From CAXBNB01 sp040222275 (GTDB lineage: Bacteria > Bacteroidota > Bacteroidia > Cytophagales > Cyclobacteriaceae), in NCBI GenBank assembly GCA_040222275.1, contig JAVKDJ010000046.1, positions 1-64,000 of the forward strand: a stretch of 64,000 nt of DNA, given 5' to 3'. Made by a program: the position numbers and the translations under genes. The notes beneath the pieces were generated by a model, which did no database searches, was not told where the DNA came from, and saw only the letters and a program-made list of their open reading frames with translations. Within the stretch, counting starts at the first letter, position 1, and every line of letters begins with the position of its first letter. Shown here one piece after another: positions 36,097 through 44,335 of the stretch.

Positions 36097-36907
36097 GGTT
36101 TTCATCCTTTCTATAGGCATCCACTGCCGCCCTCACAGATCCATATTGCAAAAGCAATTGCCCGGCCAGCTCCCTGGACACCTGCAATTCTTCCATGACC
36201 ATTCGCGTGCCCCTGTCAACGAGCTTCTCATTAGACAACTGCATATCCACCATTTTATTCCCTTTCACCCTGCCCAATTGGATCATGGTGGTGGTGGAAA
36301 TCATGTTCAGCACCAGCTTTTGGGCTGTGCCGGATTTCATGCGGGTACTGCCAGTAACGAACTCAGGCCCTACAACTACCTCTACGGGAAATTCCGCTGC
36401 ACTTGCCAGTTTCGAGCCTGTGTTACAAGTAATACACCCTGTCACCAGCCCGTTTTTCCTTGCCTCGTTTATCCCCCCGATCACGTAAGGTGTCCTGCCA
36501 GATGCTGCGATACCCACCAGGGCGTCCTGTTTGGAAATGCCATGCTCCTTCAAATCCTTCCACGCCTGGTTGGGGTCATCCTCCGCATTTTCGACAGACC
36601 TGCGTATGGCCAAATCCCCGCCGGCCATCAATCCTATCACTTTTCCCTGCGGCATGCCATATGTGGGTGGAATCTCAGAGGCATCCAAAATACCAAGCCT
36701 ACCGCTCGTACCTGCTCCGATATAGAAAAGCCTCCCTCCTCCTTTCATTTTAGCTACAATGGCCTTTACAAGCTGTTCTATCTGAGGAATGGACTGCTCC
36801 ACGGCAAGTGGCACCTGCTTGTCTTCGGAATTCATGTTGACCAGCAATTCATTGACGGACATGTTTTCAAGGCCTTCGAATTTGGATGAAGATTCTGTTG
36901 TGCTCAT
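36083..36907 (-). CDS. murQ: N-acetylmuramic acid 6-phosphate etherase
   Basis: A 274-residue SIS-fold enzyme that cleaves the lactyl ether of MurNAc-6-phosphate to GlcNAc-6-phosphate and lactate during cell-wall recycling, in the cytoplasm. Family landmarks: FYIGAGTSGRLGILDASEIP, IPPTYG, IAASGRTPYV, TGCITCNTGS and GPEFVTGSTRMKSGTAQKL. Length is slightly shorter than E. coli MurQ (298) at the C-terminus. The ATGA at 36904-36907 overlaps the stop of the upstream BadF-type kinase gene, so the two are translationally coupled. That pairing gives the phosphorylation and ether-cleavage steps in one transcript. Confidence 0.96.
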   Translation of the reverse strand: MSTTESSSKFEGLENMSVNELLVNMNSEDKQVPLAVEQSIPQIEQLVKAIVAKMKGGGRLFYIGAGTSGRLGILDASEIPPTYGMPQGKVIGLMAGGDLAIRRSVENAEDDPNQAWKDLKEHGISKQDALVGIAASGRTPYVIGGINEARKNGLVTGCITCNTGSKLASAAEFPVEVVVGPEFVTGSTRMKSGTAQKLVLNMISTTTMIQLGRVKGNKMVDMQLSNEKLVDRGTRMVMEELQVSRELAGQLLLQYGSVRAAVDAYRKDENHASD

Positions 36908-37752
36908 TTATTCAGTTGCTTTTGATGATACAAAGTAAGCCCTGCAATGGGGCCCTCTACAATATGTTTTACATTAATGCCCAAATCAGCGGCTACCTTC
37001 CTCAAAATATTGGTATAATAAAAAGCCACTGATCCGGTAAAATGCACTTGCTCTTTCTTATAATCTGTGTATTTCATGATGTTTTTTTCGAAGAAAAGCA
37101 TAAACCCATCATATACCATTTTATAGAGGAAAGGGTCGCTGATGTTCTGGAATATAAATTTAGAAAATCCAGCCATATACCGGGCAGGGGCAGGTTTTTG
37201 GTACACGTTTTCCAATATAACCGGCCTGGACAGTTCAAACCTCTTGTCCATTTTCGCTAATATCGCTGTTGGCAGTTCTTTTCTGATAAAATGCCCTAAA
37301 AGCCGGTTTCCGAGATAAGATCCGCTCCCTTCATCACCAAGAATGTATCCCAGTGATGGCACATTTTCAACGATGGAAACCCCATCGTAGAGACATGAAT
37401 TAGACCCTGTGCCCAAAATGCAGGCGATCCCCGGCTGGTGCCCGCACAAAGACCTGGCTGCCGCCAGCATATCTGTGCTTACCTCGCACTCTGCACCCGG
37501 CATCAATGTTGCGAAACAATTGGCCACTTTATCCCGGCTTTCCTGGGTGGAACACCCTGCCCCATAAAAAAACACCTTTTCGACAGGCAATCCAAGGTGG
37601 TCATCCAACTCAGCCTCCAAAATCCCGGCAATGGCATTTTCTTCCTGATAATAAGGGTTGATGCCAGAGGTCCTGATCTGGGATACATTTCCATCACCAT
37701 CTATCACCCGCCATTCTGTTTTGGTGGATCCGCTATCGGCTATTAATATCAT
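36904..37752 (-). CDS. BadF/BadG-type N-acetyl sugar kinase, MurK-like
   Basis: A 282-residue ASKHA-fold kinase. The phosphate-1 loop is ILIADSGSTKTEWRV at the N-terminus, GTGSNSCLYDG is phosphate-2, and LGDEGSGSYLGN the adenosine-loop glycine motif typical of N-acetylglucosamine/N-acetylmuramic acid kinases. It would phosphorylate MurNAc and/or GlcNAc recovered from peptidoglycan; the 4-nt overlap with murQ favours MurNAc as a main substrate, as for MurK. Whether it prefers GlcNAc or MurNAc cannot be told from sequence alone. The cytochrome b5-like gene ends 48 bp upstream on the same strand. Confidence 0.88.
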   Translation of the reverse strand: MILIADSGSTKTEWRVIDGDGNVSQIRTSGINPYYQEENAIAGILEAELDDHLGLPVEKVFFYGAGCSTQESRDKVANCFATLMPGAECEVSTDMLAAARSLCGHQPGIACILGTGSNSCLYDGVSIVENVPSLGYILGDEGSGSYLGNRLLGHFIRKELPTAILAKMDKRFELSRPVILENVYQKPAPARYMAGFSKFIFQNISDPFLYKMVYDGFMLFFEKNIMKYTDYKKEQVHFTGSVAFYYTNILRKVAADLGINVKHIVEGPIAGLTLYHQKQLNK

Positions 37753-37800
37753 ATTTTAATACTTTAGAAAGACCAAGCAAGCTACCGCTAATGTATTTCA

Positions 37801-38034
37801 TTATTGCAACACCCCCACCACTTCAAATTTGTCAAAGACTGTTTCTGTATGTGGGGCGTCCACCAATTCGCTGGTCAGGTCCTGGCCTGCCCAGTGTTCG
37901 TAGTGCATCCCATTTCTCCATAGTCTGGAAACTGAAACATCATATATTTTTCCTTTATAGGCCACCCATATTTCTGGTTTGTCCTGCCCGTTTCTCAATG
38001 CCAGCTGCCTGAGGGTGTATGTCTTTATCTCCAT
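37801..38034 (-). CDS. Small cytochrome b5-like heme/steroid-binding-domain protein
   Basis: A 77-residue single-domain protein of the cytochrome b5-like fold. Features: YTLRQLALRNGQ, EIWVAYKGKIYDVS (the strand leading into the heme pocket) and HYEHWAGQDLTSELVDAPHT, where the histidines are candidate axial ligands. There is no signal or membrane segment, so it is probably cytoplasmic. The start codon follows the mutS2 stop immediately (TAAATG), so it is very likely translated from the mutS2 transcript. Similar free-standing domains are called predicted heme/steroid-binding proteins; no function is established. Its place between a DNA-repair-type gene and cell-wall recycling genes offers no obvious role. 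Confidence 0.78.
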   Translation of the reverse strand: MEIKTYTLRQLALRNGQDKPEIWVAYKGKIYDVSVSRLWRNGMHYEHWAGQDLTSELVDAPHTETVFDKFEVVGVLQ

Positions 38035-40428
38035 TTATTTCAATTCTACCACAGTAATCCCACTACCTCCAAACTCTATGTGCTCATCCCTCATGGCACC
38101 TACCCTGTTGTTGCCCCGAAGGGTATTCCTCACAATGTCCCTCAGTATTCCATGGCCTTTTCCGTGCAAAACCTTGATTTCATCATACCCCAGTAGTAGC
38201 GCTTCGTCCAGGAAAGTCTCTACTTTCACCATGGCCTCTTCCGCCCTCACACCCCTAATGTCCAAATTGGGGCTGAATGAGGTCATCTTGGCATTGACAT
38301 CTATGCCCGCTATTTTCTTCACTTTTTCATTGGAAATGTTTTTAAACTCCTTGCTCGATATTTTAGACAAGTCTTTGAGGTTTGCCCTGCTTTTAATCGA
38401 TCCCATTACCAATTCGGCCTTTTTGCCCTTTATGGCTGTGATTTCTGCCACTGCATCACCATTTTTAATCCTTACCTTGTCCCCTACCGAAAGTACCACT
38501 TCTTCTGGTGCCGGACTGGTAGGAGGTTTGGGCATGTCTTTAGCAGACCCCACCTTGCCTTCAAAGGCTTTGAGTTTATCCCGTGCCTCCCTGGTCTTTA
38601 TTTTGTCGGCATCAGATTTTTTAATGTCGCGAATGGTTTGTTCCACCTGCCGGTTGGATTCCCTGATAATCCGGGCCGCTTCGGATTTGGCCTCCTGAAT
38701 GATCTTGGGCTTCTCTTCCTCCACAAAAGCTTTGAGCTCCTCATAGTCTTTGATGGCTTCACTCAACCTCCTGTCCTTCTGCTCCACATCCTTCCTCATT
38801 TTCTTGATTTCGGATTTCTCTACTTCCAGTTCGTTAATCAGCCGGTCAAACTGCACATGCGAAACCCCTGCGATTTTTTTGGCCCTGCCCAGCATTTCTT
38901 TGTTGAGGCCAATCTTGCCGGCTATTTCCAGCGCAAAAGAGCTCCCCGGGTTGCCTATTTCGAGTGAATACAGAGGCTCAAGCTTCTTGACATCATATTT
39001 CATCGCACCATTCACTACACCGGGCAATTTGTCGGCAGCCTTTTTGAGGTTTCCATAGTGAGTGGTGATGGCACCAAAGGCCCGTTTCCTGTTGAGCTCA
39101 TGCAGGATAACCTCTGCAATGGCCCCACCAAACTGGGGTTCGGTACCTGTACCAAATTCATCTATAAGAAACAGCGTTTCCTTCCCTGTGTTCTCCAGAA
39201 AAAACTTCATGTTTTTCAGATGGGAGCTGTAGGTACTCAGGTCGTTTTCAATCGACTGCTCATCCCCGATATCCATAAACAGGCTACTAAATATCCCAAA
39301 TTCCGAATTTTCGGCCACCGGTACCGGAAGGCCACATTGCACCATATATTGGAGGATGCCTATGGTTTTGAGGCATACGGACTTACCTCCTGCATTGGGC
39401 CCGGAAATCAATAAAATGCGTTGCTCCTGATTGATATGAATATTAAGAGGAATAATTTTTTTCCCCTGCTCCTTCAATGCCATCTCCAACACCGGATGCC
39501 TGGCATTTACCCAGTTGAGGACTGGCTTTGCCGAAATGGCCGGACAAATGCCTTCATATTTGATCGCAAAACAAGCCTTGGCCCTTATAAAGTCTATAAT
39601 GCCAAGAAAATGAATGGCGGTTTCCAAAGTCACCAATTGGTCACGAACATGGTCGGTCAGTTCAGTCAGTATCCTGATGATCTCCCTACGTTCGGCATAT
39701 TTTAGTTCCCTCAGTTCGTTGTTGATTTCGAGGGCTTCTGCAGGCTCCATATACACGGTCTGGCCTGTTGAGGATTCATCATGGACAAACCCTTTGATGT
39801 GCCGCTTGTGCTCGGCCAGCACCGGGATTACCATTCTGCCGTCCCTCACGGTAATGCTGGCACCATCGGGACAATATCCACTGGAGCCCGCCTGTTTCAT
39901 TACTTTGTTCACGGCAGTCCTTGCCCTTACCTGCCCCTTGGCTATGCGCTCCCGGATGTCCATCAGATGCCTGCTGGCATTGTCACGGAGTTCGCCTTTG
40001 TCATCTATTTTCGCTTCCAGTTCCATGGCCAGAGAACTGTCCAATTCAATCCTTTCCGCCAGGGCGAACAGTTCTGGATATTCGTCACTTTGGCTTTTGA
40101 GAAAATCCAGGATTCCCAAAATGGTGCTGACAGACAATTTGATATCAAACAGTTCCTCCTCTTCCAAAAATGCCCCGGGCACCTCAGATTTCTTCAGGCC
40201 TGCCCTGATGTCTATGTAGTTGTTTTGAGGAAAGGGTTCACCGGAAGATACGATCCTGATAAACTCTGCCGTTTGCTTGAGCAATTTTTGAATTGGCAGC
40301 AATTTATACTGAGGGGAAAGTACATCCACGTATTTTGTCCCAAGGGGACTCAGACACATGGAAGTCAGTTCGGCTTTTATTTTGTCAAAACCTAGCTTGG
40401 TTTCTATATTTTGGGGGTAGTATTTCAA
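38035..40428 (-). CDS. mutS2: Endonuclease MutS2
   Basis: A 797-residue MutS2 protein. It lacks the mismatch-recognition domain of MutS. It has the lever/clamp helices (1-310), an ABC-type ATPase with Walker A GPNAGGKS and LIDEFGTGTEP (about 320-500), a long coiled coil (about 515-640, EVEKSEIKKMRKDVEQKDRR) and a C-terminal Smr nuclease domain (about 720-797, LDIRGVRAEEA and VLHGKGHGILRDIV). MutS2 suppresses homologous recombination and, in some bacteria, rescues collided ribosomes through its Smr domain. It lies 57 bp after the DUF4296 gene and directly abuts the cytochrome b5-like gene. Confidence 0.96.
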   Translation of the reverse strand: MKYYPQNIETKLGFDKIKAELTSMCLSPLGTKYVDVLSPQYKLLPIQKLLKQTAEFIRIVSSGEPFPQNNYIDIRAGLKKSEVPGAFLEEEELFDIKLSVSTILGILDFLKSQSDEYPELFALAERIELDSSLAMELEAKIDDKGELRDNASRHLMDIRERIAKGQVRARTAVNKVMKQAGSSGYCPDGASITVRDGRMVIPVLAEHKRHIKGFVHDESSTGQTVYMEPAEALEINNELRELKYAERREIIRILTELTDHVRDQLVTLETAIHFLGIIDFIRAKACFAIKYEGICPAISAKPVLNWVNARHPVLEMALKEQGKKIIPLNIHINQEQRILLISGPNAGGKSVCLKTIGILQYMVQCGLPVPVAENSEFGIFSSLFMDIGDEQSIENDLSTYSSHLKNMKFFLENTGKETLFLIDEFGTGTEPQFGGAIAEVILHELNRKRAFGAITTHYGNLKKAADKLPGVVNGAMKYDVKKLEPLYSLEIGNPGSSFALEIAGKIGLNKEMLGRAKKIAGVSHVQFDRLINELEVEKSEIKKMRKDVEQKDRRLSEAIKDYEELKAFVEEEKPKIIQEAKSEAARIIRESNRQVEQTIRDIKKSDADKIKTREARDKLKAFEGKVGSAKDMPKPPTSPAPEEVVLSVGDKVRIKNGDAVAEITAIKGKKAELVMGSIKSRANLKDLSKISSKEFKNISNEKVKKIAGIDVNAKMTSFSPNLDIRGVRAEEAMVKVETFLDEALLLGYDEIKVLHGKGHGILRDIVRNTLRGNNRVGAMRDEHIEFGGSGITVVELK

Positions 40429-40485
40429 TTTTATTCTTACTTCAGTCTGTATATAACCATCGGCACCTCTAGTGCCAATTGTTGG

Positions 40486-40866
40486 CTAGTTCATTTCTAA
40501 TTGTGGGGCCATGTCAGCCGGTGAAGGACTGGATTCCACCGATTTTTCCCTGTAGTTCAGGCTATCTATCACCACACCATAGATGCGCTCCATCTCCTTC
40601 ACATCTTCCAGATAATATTCAAAGCTCATTTTATACACCTCCTTGCTTACCTGATGGTCGTTGAATACTTGCCGTTCAAAAGTATTGAAAAGCAATTGAG
40701 ACGAATCTTTGCTCAGTCGCAGCGATTGTATCTCACTTTCCAGTATATGGATGTCTATAAGAATGTCCACCATTTTTGCTTTGGAAAGTAAGTTTTCGGG
40801 TTTATCCTTAGAATTTCCACAGGAAAGTACCACCAAAAAGAGTATTGTCAAAAAAATATTTTTCAC
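40486..40866 (-). CDS. DUF4296-family lipoprotein
   Basis: A 126-residue lipoprotein (FLVVLSCGNSK, lipid Cys16). The pattern LLSKAKMVDILIDIHILES followed by a helical region with YKMSFEYYLEDVKEMERIY is that of DUF4296, a small Bacteroidota family of unknown role, usually a single gene near housekeeping loci. A minus-strand -7 box TAATTTTG (40905-40912) lies at a suitable distance upstream. Divergent from the DUF58 gene, it may head the transcript that continues into mutS2. Confidence 0.78.
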   Translation of the reverse strand: MKNIFLTILFLVVLSCGNSKDKPENLLSKAKMVDILIDIHILESEIQSLRLSKDSSQLLFNTFERQVFNDHQVSKEVYKMSFEYYLEDVKEMERIYGVVIDSLNYREKSVESSPSPADMAPQLEMN

Positions 40867-40975
40867 AAATGAAAATTGCTTAAGAATAAACTAATTTTAA
40901 GCCCCAAAATTAAGGGGTTGAACGTGAACCGGCACTTAATGTGCCAAAAAGATGAACACCTCAAAATTAGGTTGA

Positions 40976-41854
40976 ATGAAGGAGATTCTCAAAAAACTCA
41001 GGAAATACGAAATACGGATCCGAAAGGCCATTACCTCCCAGATGCAGGGTGATTACCATTCCATCTTCAAGGGATCTGGTTTGGAGTTTGATGATGTACG
41101 CTCTTACCAATACGGAGATGATGTGCGCGCCATTGATTGGAATGTGACCGCTAAGGGCCATGGCACATTTGTAAAAACTTTTAAGGAAGAAAAAGAACAA
41201 AACGTTTTTTTTATTCTGGATGTGAGTGCCTCGCAGGAAATCGGCACAAAGGGCAGCCAGAAAATCGACATAGGCAAAGAAATATGTGCACTTTTGTCTA
41301 TGTCGGCTATCAAGGAAGGAAGCCAGGCGGGTCTTATTTGTTTTTCTGATGAAAAGGAAAAATATGTAAAACCGGGCAAGGGCCTAAAACATTCTTACCA
41401 GATTGTTTCCAACATTTTCAACCTGGTACCTACATCGAAGGGAACCAACCTGGCCAAGGCATTTCGCTACACCCTCAACCTGCTGAAAAGAAAGAGCATT
41501 GTGATCCTGGTATCGGATTTTATCGACGACAATTATGAGCACGACCTCAAAGCCATAGCCAAATCACATGATCTGGTGGTGGTTCATATTTCAGATATAA
41601 GGGAAACGACTTTCCCCAAACTGGGCATCATCCCCCTCGAAGACAAGGAGTCTAACCAGACACTTTGGCTCAACACTTCTTCTCCTGGTTTTAGAAAGAT
41701 GGTCAACCGCACTTACAAAAACAACCAGACCGAACTGGAGCAGTTTTGCAGGAGAAATGGTTCCAACTACTTACATGTTAAAACCGATGAGGACTATGTA
41801 CCAAAGCTGATCAAACTATTCAAAGTGAGAAATAAATTGAGGAAAAGTGGGTAA
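40976..41854 (+). CDS. DUF58-family protein of a Bat-type cluster
   Basis: A 292-residue soluble protein with the DUF58 signature (GSGLEFDDVRSYQYGDDVRAIDWNVTAK) followed by a VWA-like fold with a MIDAS-type DVSASQE and VSDFIDD. DUF58 proteins act with MoxR AAA+ ATPases and VWA proteins; in Bacteroidota they are part of bat operons linked to aerotolerance/envelope stress, with uncertain mechanism. The next gene overlaps by 8 nt. No moxR lies upstream here: the neighbour is the divergent DUF4296 gene. Confidence 0.88.
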   Translation: MKEILKKLRKYEIRIRKAITSQMQGDYHSIFKGSGLEFDDVRSYQYGDDVRAIDWNVTAKGHGTFVKTFKEEKEQNVFFILDVSASQEIGTKGSQKIDIGKEICALLSMSAIKEGSQAGLICFSDEKEKYVKPGKGLKHSYQIVSNIFNLVPTSKGTNLAKAFRYTLNLLKRKSIVILVSDFIDDNYEHDLKAIAKSHDLVVVHISDIRETTFPKLGIIPLEDKESNQTLWLNTSSPGFRKMVNRTYKNNQTELEQFCRRNGSNYLHVKTDEDYVPKLIKLFKVRNKLRKSG

Positions 41855-42737
41855 AAAGGCATTTCTAAGCATTTCGATTCTATTGTTTTATTTTATCAGC
41901 ACTGCCCAGGAAATCATTCCAAACGGGTATTTTTTGGCTGATAGCATGAAAATAGGTGAAGAGTTTGAGTATTCTTTGTCCATCCAGTATCCTAAATCCC
42001 GTGAGGTGATCTTTCCTGACTCGGGCTATCAGTACAGTCCGTTTGAGTTTTATTCAAAGAGGTACTTTCCTACACGGCAAGACAGCATATTCGCCTATGA
42101 CAGTGTGATTTATTCGCTGGCATCATTTGAAGTGGACAAAATCCAGTACCTGCAATTGCCCGTGTTCATGCTCAATGGAAAAGATAGTGTGCAGGTAATG
42201 CCGGAGTTGGATTCCATATTTCTGAAAGAGCTCATAGTGCAAGTGCCGGATTCCCTGAACCTGAAAGAAAATATAGCCTTTCATAAAGTACCCCTGGCAT
42301 TCAATTATCCGTATCTGATGATTGGATTGGGCATATTGCTGGTCCTTTCGATTGGCGGGTACCTGGTATTTGGGAAAAACATTCGACGAAAAATCAAGTT
42401 GTATCGGCTTAGAAAAGAATATGAGAAATTTTCTACCTCTTTTGAAAAAGGCATAAGCAAAGTGAGGAAGGACCATGACGCAGGGCTCATCGAAGAAGTG
42501 TTGGTGGTATGGAAAAAATATATGGAAAAATTGGAGGATAAACCTTTTACCAAATACACGACCCGTGAGATTCTGAATTCCGGGTATGACCAGCTCCTCA
42601 AGGACGTACTGAGCAATATCGACCGCTCGATTTATGGACATTATGACGATGAGCAAATTCATAAGAATTTTGAAACTTTAGAGGATTTCACACAAGACAG
42701 GTATAAACTTAGAATCAGGGAGGTGACAAATGGGTGA
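41847..42737 (+). CDS. Membrane protein of the Bat-type cluster, unrecognised family
   Basis: A 296-residue protein starting with GTG at 41847 (8-nt overlap with the DUF58 gene). It has a signal peptide (MGKKAFLSISILLFYFISTA), a periplasmic domain of about 130 residues, one transmembrane helix (about 150-172, YLMIGLGILLVLSIGGYLVF) and a cytoplasmic helical tail. I do not recognise the domains, but a one-span protein with an exported beta-rich domain regularly lies between DUF58 and VWA genes in bat operons. The downstream gene overlaps by 8 nt (ATGGGTGA). Probably an assembly partner of the two neighbours. Confidence 0.7.
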   Translation: MGKKAFLSISILLFYFISTAQEIIPNGYFLADSMKIGEEFEYSLSIQYPKSREVIFPDSGYQYSPFEFYSKRYFPTRQDSIFAYDSVIYSLASFEVDKIQYLQLPVFMLNGKDSVQVMPELDSIFLKELIVQVPDSLNLKENIAFHKVPLAFNYPYLMIGLGILLVLSIGGYLVFGKNIRRKIKLYRLRKEYEKFSTSFEKGISKVRKDHDAGLIEEVLVVWKKYMEKLEDKPFTKYTTREILNSGYDQLLKDVLSNIDRSIYGHYDDEQIHKNFETLEDFTQDRYKLRIREVTNG

Positions 42738-43782
42738 ACAGTTTGGTAATGTGGGCCAATGGTTTTCTATGAAGTGGTTTAAACCAGCTACACTTCAAAA
42801 TTTTCAATGGGAAAATGAAATTTTCTTTTATCTGATATTGGCTATTCCATTGATTTTCTTGTTGAGATGGCTATTTTATCTCAGGTCGAAGCAAAAGCTC
42901 TATATTGCCCTGTCCAAAAAAGACATCAAATGGAGCCCTTATTCATTGCTCCGCTTTATACCCAGAATTATCATATCGCTGGTGATTTTACTGGTGATAA
43001 TAGCACTGGCAAGACCTCAAAAGACCAACGAAAAAGTAGAGCAATGGACGGAAGGCATTGACATCATGCTGGTGATAGATATCTCTGAGTCTATGAAGAT
43101 TGAGGACTTCAAACCCAACAGACTGGAAGCAGCCAAGGATGTTGCGCGAAAGTTTATTGGTGGCAGGTTTCAGGACCGCATTGGTTTGGTAGTATTTTCT
43201 GGAGAGGCATATTCCCGATCGCCACTCACCACGGATTACGACCTGCTTTATACTTACATAGACGACATTTCCTTCGACCTGATAGAGAAAGGTGGTACGG
43301 CTATAGGTAGTGCACTCGCTGTGGGCACCAACAGAATGAGGGAATCAGAATCCAAGTCTAAGGTGCTGATACTGCTGAGTGACGGGGACAATACAGCCGG
43401 AAATATTGACCCAATCACGGCTGCCGAACTTGCCAATGCCTACAACATCAAAATCTATACTATAGCTATTGGCAAAGAAGGAAGGGTGCCCTATGGCAAA
43501 GATTTTTTTGGTCGGCCAAGGTACATTGAAAATACGTTGAACGAAACCACGCTAAGGAAAATAGCCGATATTGGTGAGGGGCAGTTTTACAGGGTGTCTG
43601 ACAACAATGCACTGGAAAACGTATTTGCCCTTATTGACAAATATGAGAAGGCTGAAATAAAGGAAAACCGCTTTAAGGATACCACTGACTTCTATCCTAT
43701 TTACCTGAAATGGGCCATCATACTTTTCCTACTTTGGATGCTGATGAAATCCAGCTTCATAAGCAACATACTCCTGGACTAA
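42730..43782 (+). CDS. BatA-type VWA membrane protein
   Basis: A 350-residue inner-membrane protein. Two transmembrane helices (about 30-50 and 75-95) precede a VWA domain with intact MIDAS motif (LVIDISESMKIEDF) and the TAIGSA and DGDNTAGN loops (about 110-310). A C-terminal transmembrane helix follows (ILFLLWMLMKSSFISN). BatA homologues are required for aerotolerance in Bacteroides fragilis and are thought to work with MoxR and BatB-BatD; here no batB, TPR or batD gene follows, so the cluster is short. It ends in a long intergenic region with two perfect hairpins. Confidence 0.88.
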   Translation: MGEQFGNVGQWFSMKWFKPATLQNFQWENEIFFYLILAIPLIFLLRWLFYLRSKQKLYIALSKKDIKWSPYSLLRFIPRIIISLVILLVIIALARPQKTNEKVEQWTEGIDIMLVIDISESMKIEDFKPNRLEAAKDVARKFIGGRFQDRIGLVVFSGEAYSRSPLTTDYDLLYTYIDDISFDLIEKGGTAIGSALAVGTNRMRESESKSKVLILLSDGDNTAGNIDPITAAELANAYNIKIYTIAIGKEGRVPYGKDFFGRPRYIENTLNETTLRKIADIGEGQFYRVSDNNALENVFALIDKYEKAEIKENRFKDTTDFYPIYLKWAIILFLLWMLMKSSFISNILLD

Positions 43783-43885
43783 CTTGCTCGGCCATCTTCA
43801 CGGATCAAACAATAAAGTTGTGGTAAATTAACGTGAGTTCGGACTTTAACATATTCATAATCAATAAATTACTATCGTCATCGGA

Positions 43886-43919
43886 ATTTTTATCCTTAAA
43901 TTTTAAAAAGGATAAAAAT
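43886..43919 (+). terminator. Perfect 12-bp hairpin after batA
   Basis: ATTTTTATCCTT (43886-43897) and AAGGATAAAAAT (43908-43919) are exact complements with a 10-base loop. A/T-rich on both flanks, it could end transcription in either direction. It is 104 bp past the VWA gene stop. Confidence 0.45.
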
Positions 43920-43970
43920 ATCCGCAATCTCACCTTCAGATGCCCGCCTGTCCGGCGAGGCAGGCCTGAT

Positions 43971-44005
43971 AAAATATGCCTTTTAAGAAAGTTAAGGCAT
44001 ATTTT
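43971..44005 (+). terminator. Second perfect 12-bp hairpin with T run
   Basis: AAAATATGCCTT (43971-43982) pairs exactly with AAGGCATATTTT (43994-44005) across an 11-base loop, and a T run follows on the plus strand. This is the better candidate for the Bat-cluster terminator. Confidence 0.6.
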
Positions 44006-44271
44006 TCTGGCATGACGGTTATACTATTCATCGAGTTCACCTTAAATTACATCTTTCTAAGAAACCAAAAGGTGAATTTTAGCGCAGTTCAATAATTTGT
44101 GGAGTCCGGATTGATCCTGCCCCGCAGGCAGGTGCTTTGCTACGCAATGACATTCCCAAAATTCATGCAAACCTTCAAATTTCTTTTTCGAATAAAGGCT
44201 ATTACTCGATTCCCTTTATGGTTTCCATTTAGGTTCCTTATCAACATCCAATATTTCACTGATCCGGGTAC

Positions 44272-44300
44272 AAAAAAAGCACCGGGATTTTCCCGGTGCT
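44272..44300 (-). terminator. Rho-independent terminator of the Na/phosphate symporter gene
   Basis: On the minus strand AGCACCGGGA-AAA-TCCCGGTGCT is a perfect GC-rich 10-bp stem followed directly by seven T, 35 bp after the stop codon. Confidence 0.9.
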
Positions 44301-44335
44301 ATCTAATGTTTTATCCTAAAACCTGTAACGCTTAC

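Larger units (their letters stand above)
43783..44271. other. Intergenic region with hairpins and repeat scraps
   Basis: No convincing gene. It contains two perfect 12-bp hairpins (separate entries), a GC-rich palindrome GCCTG-10 nt-CAGGC (946-965 past 43000) and CCTGCC-CCCGC-GGCAGG-like dyad near 44116-44132 followed by GCTACGCAATGACA. The GC-rich pieces resemble Bacteroidota intergenic repeats of the kind scattered at 1-1712 and 4064-4260, but they are not the same family. Confidence 0.5.
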
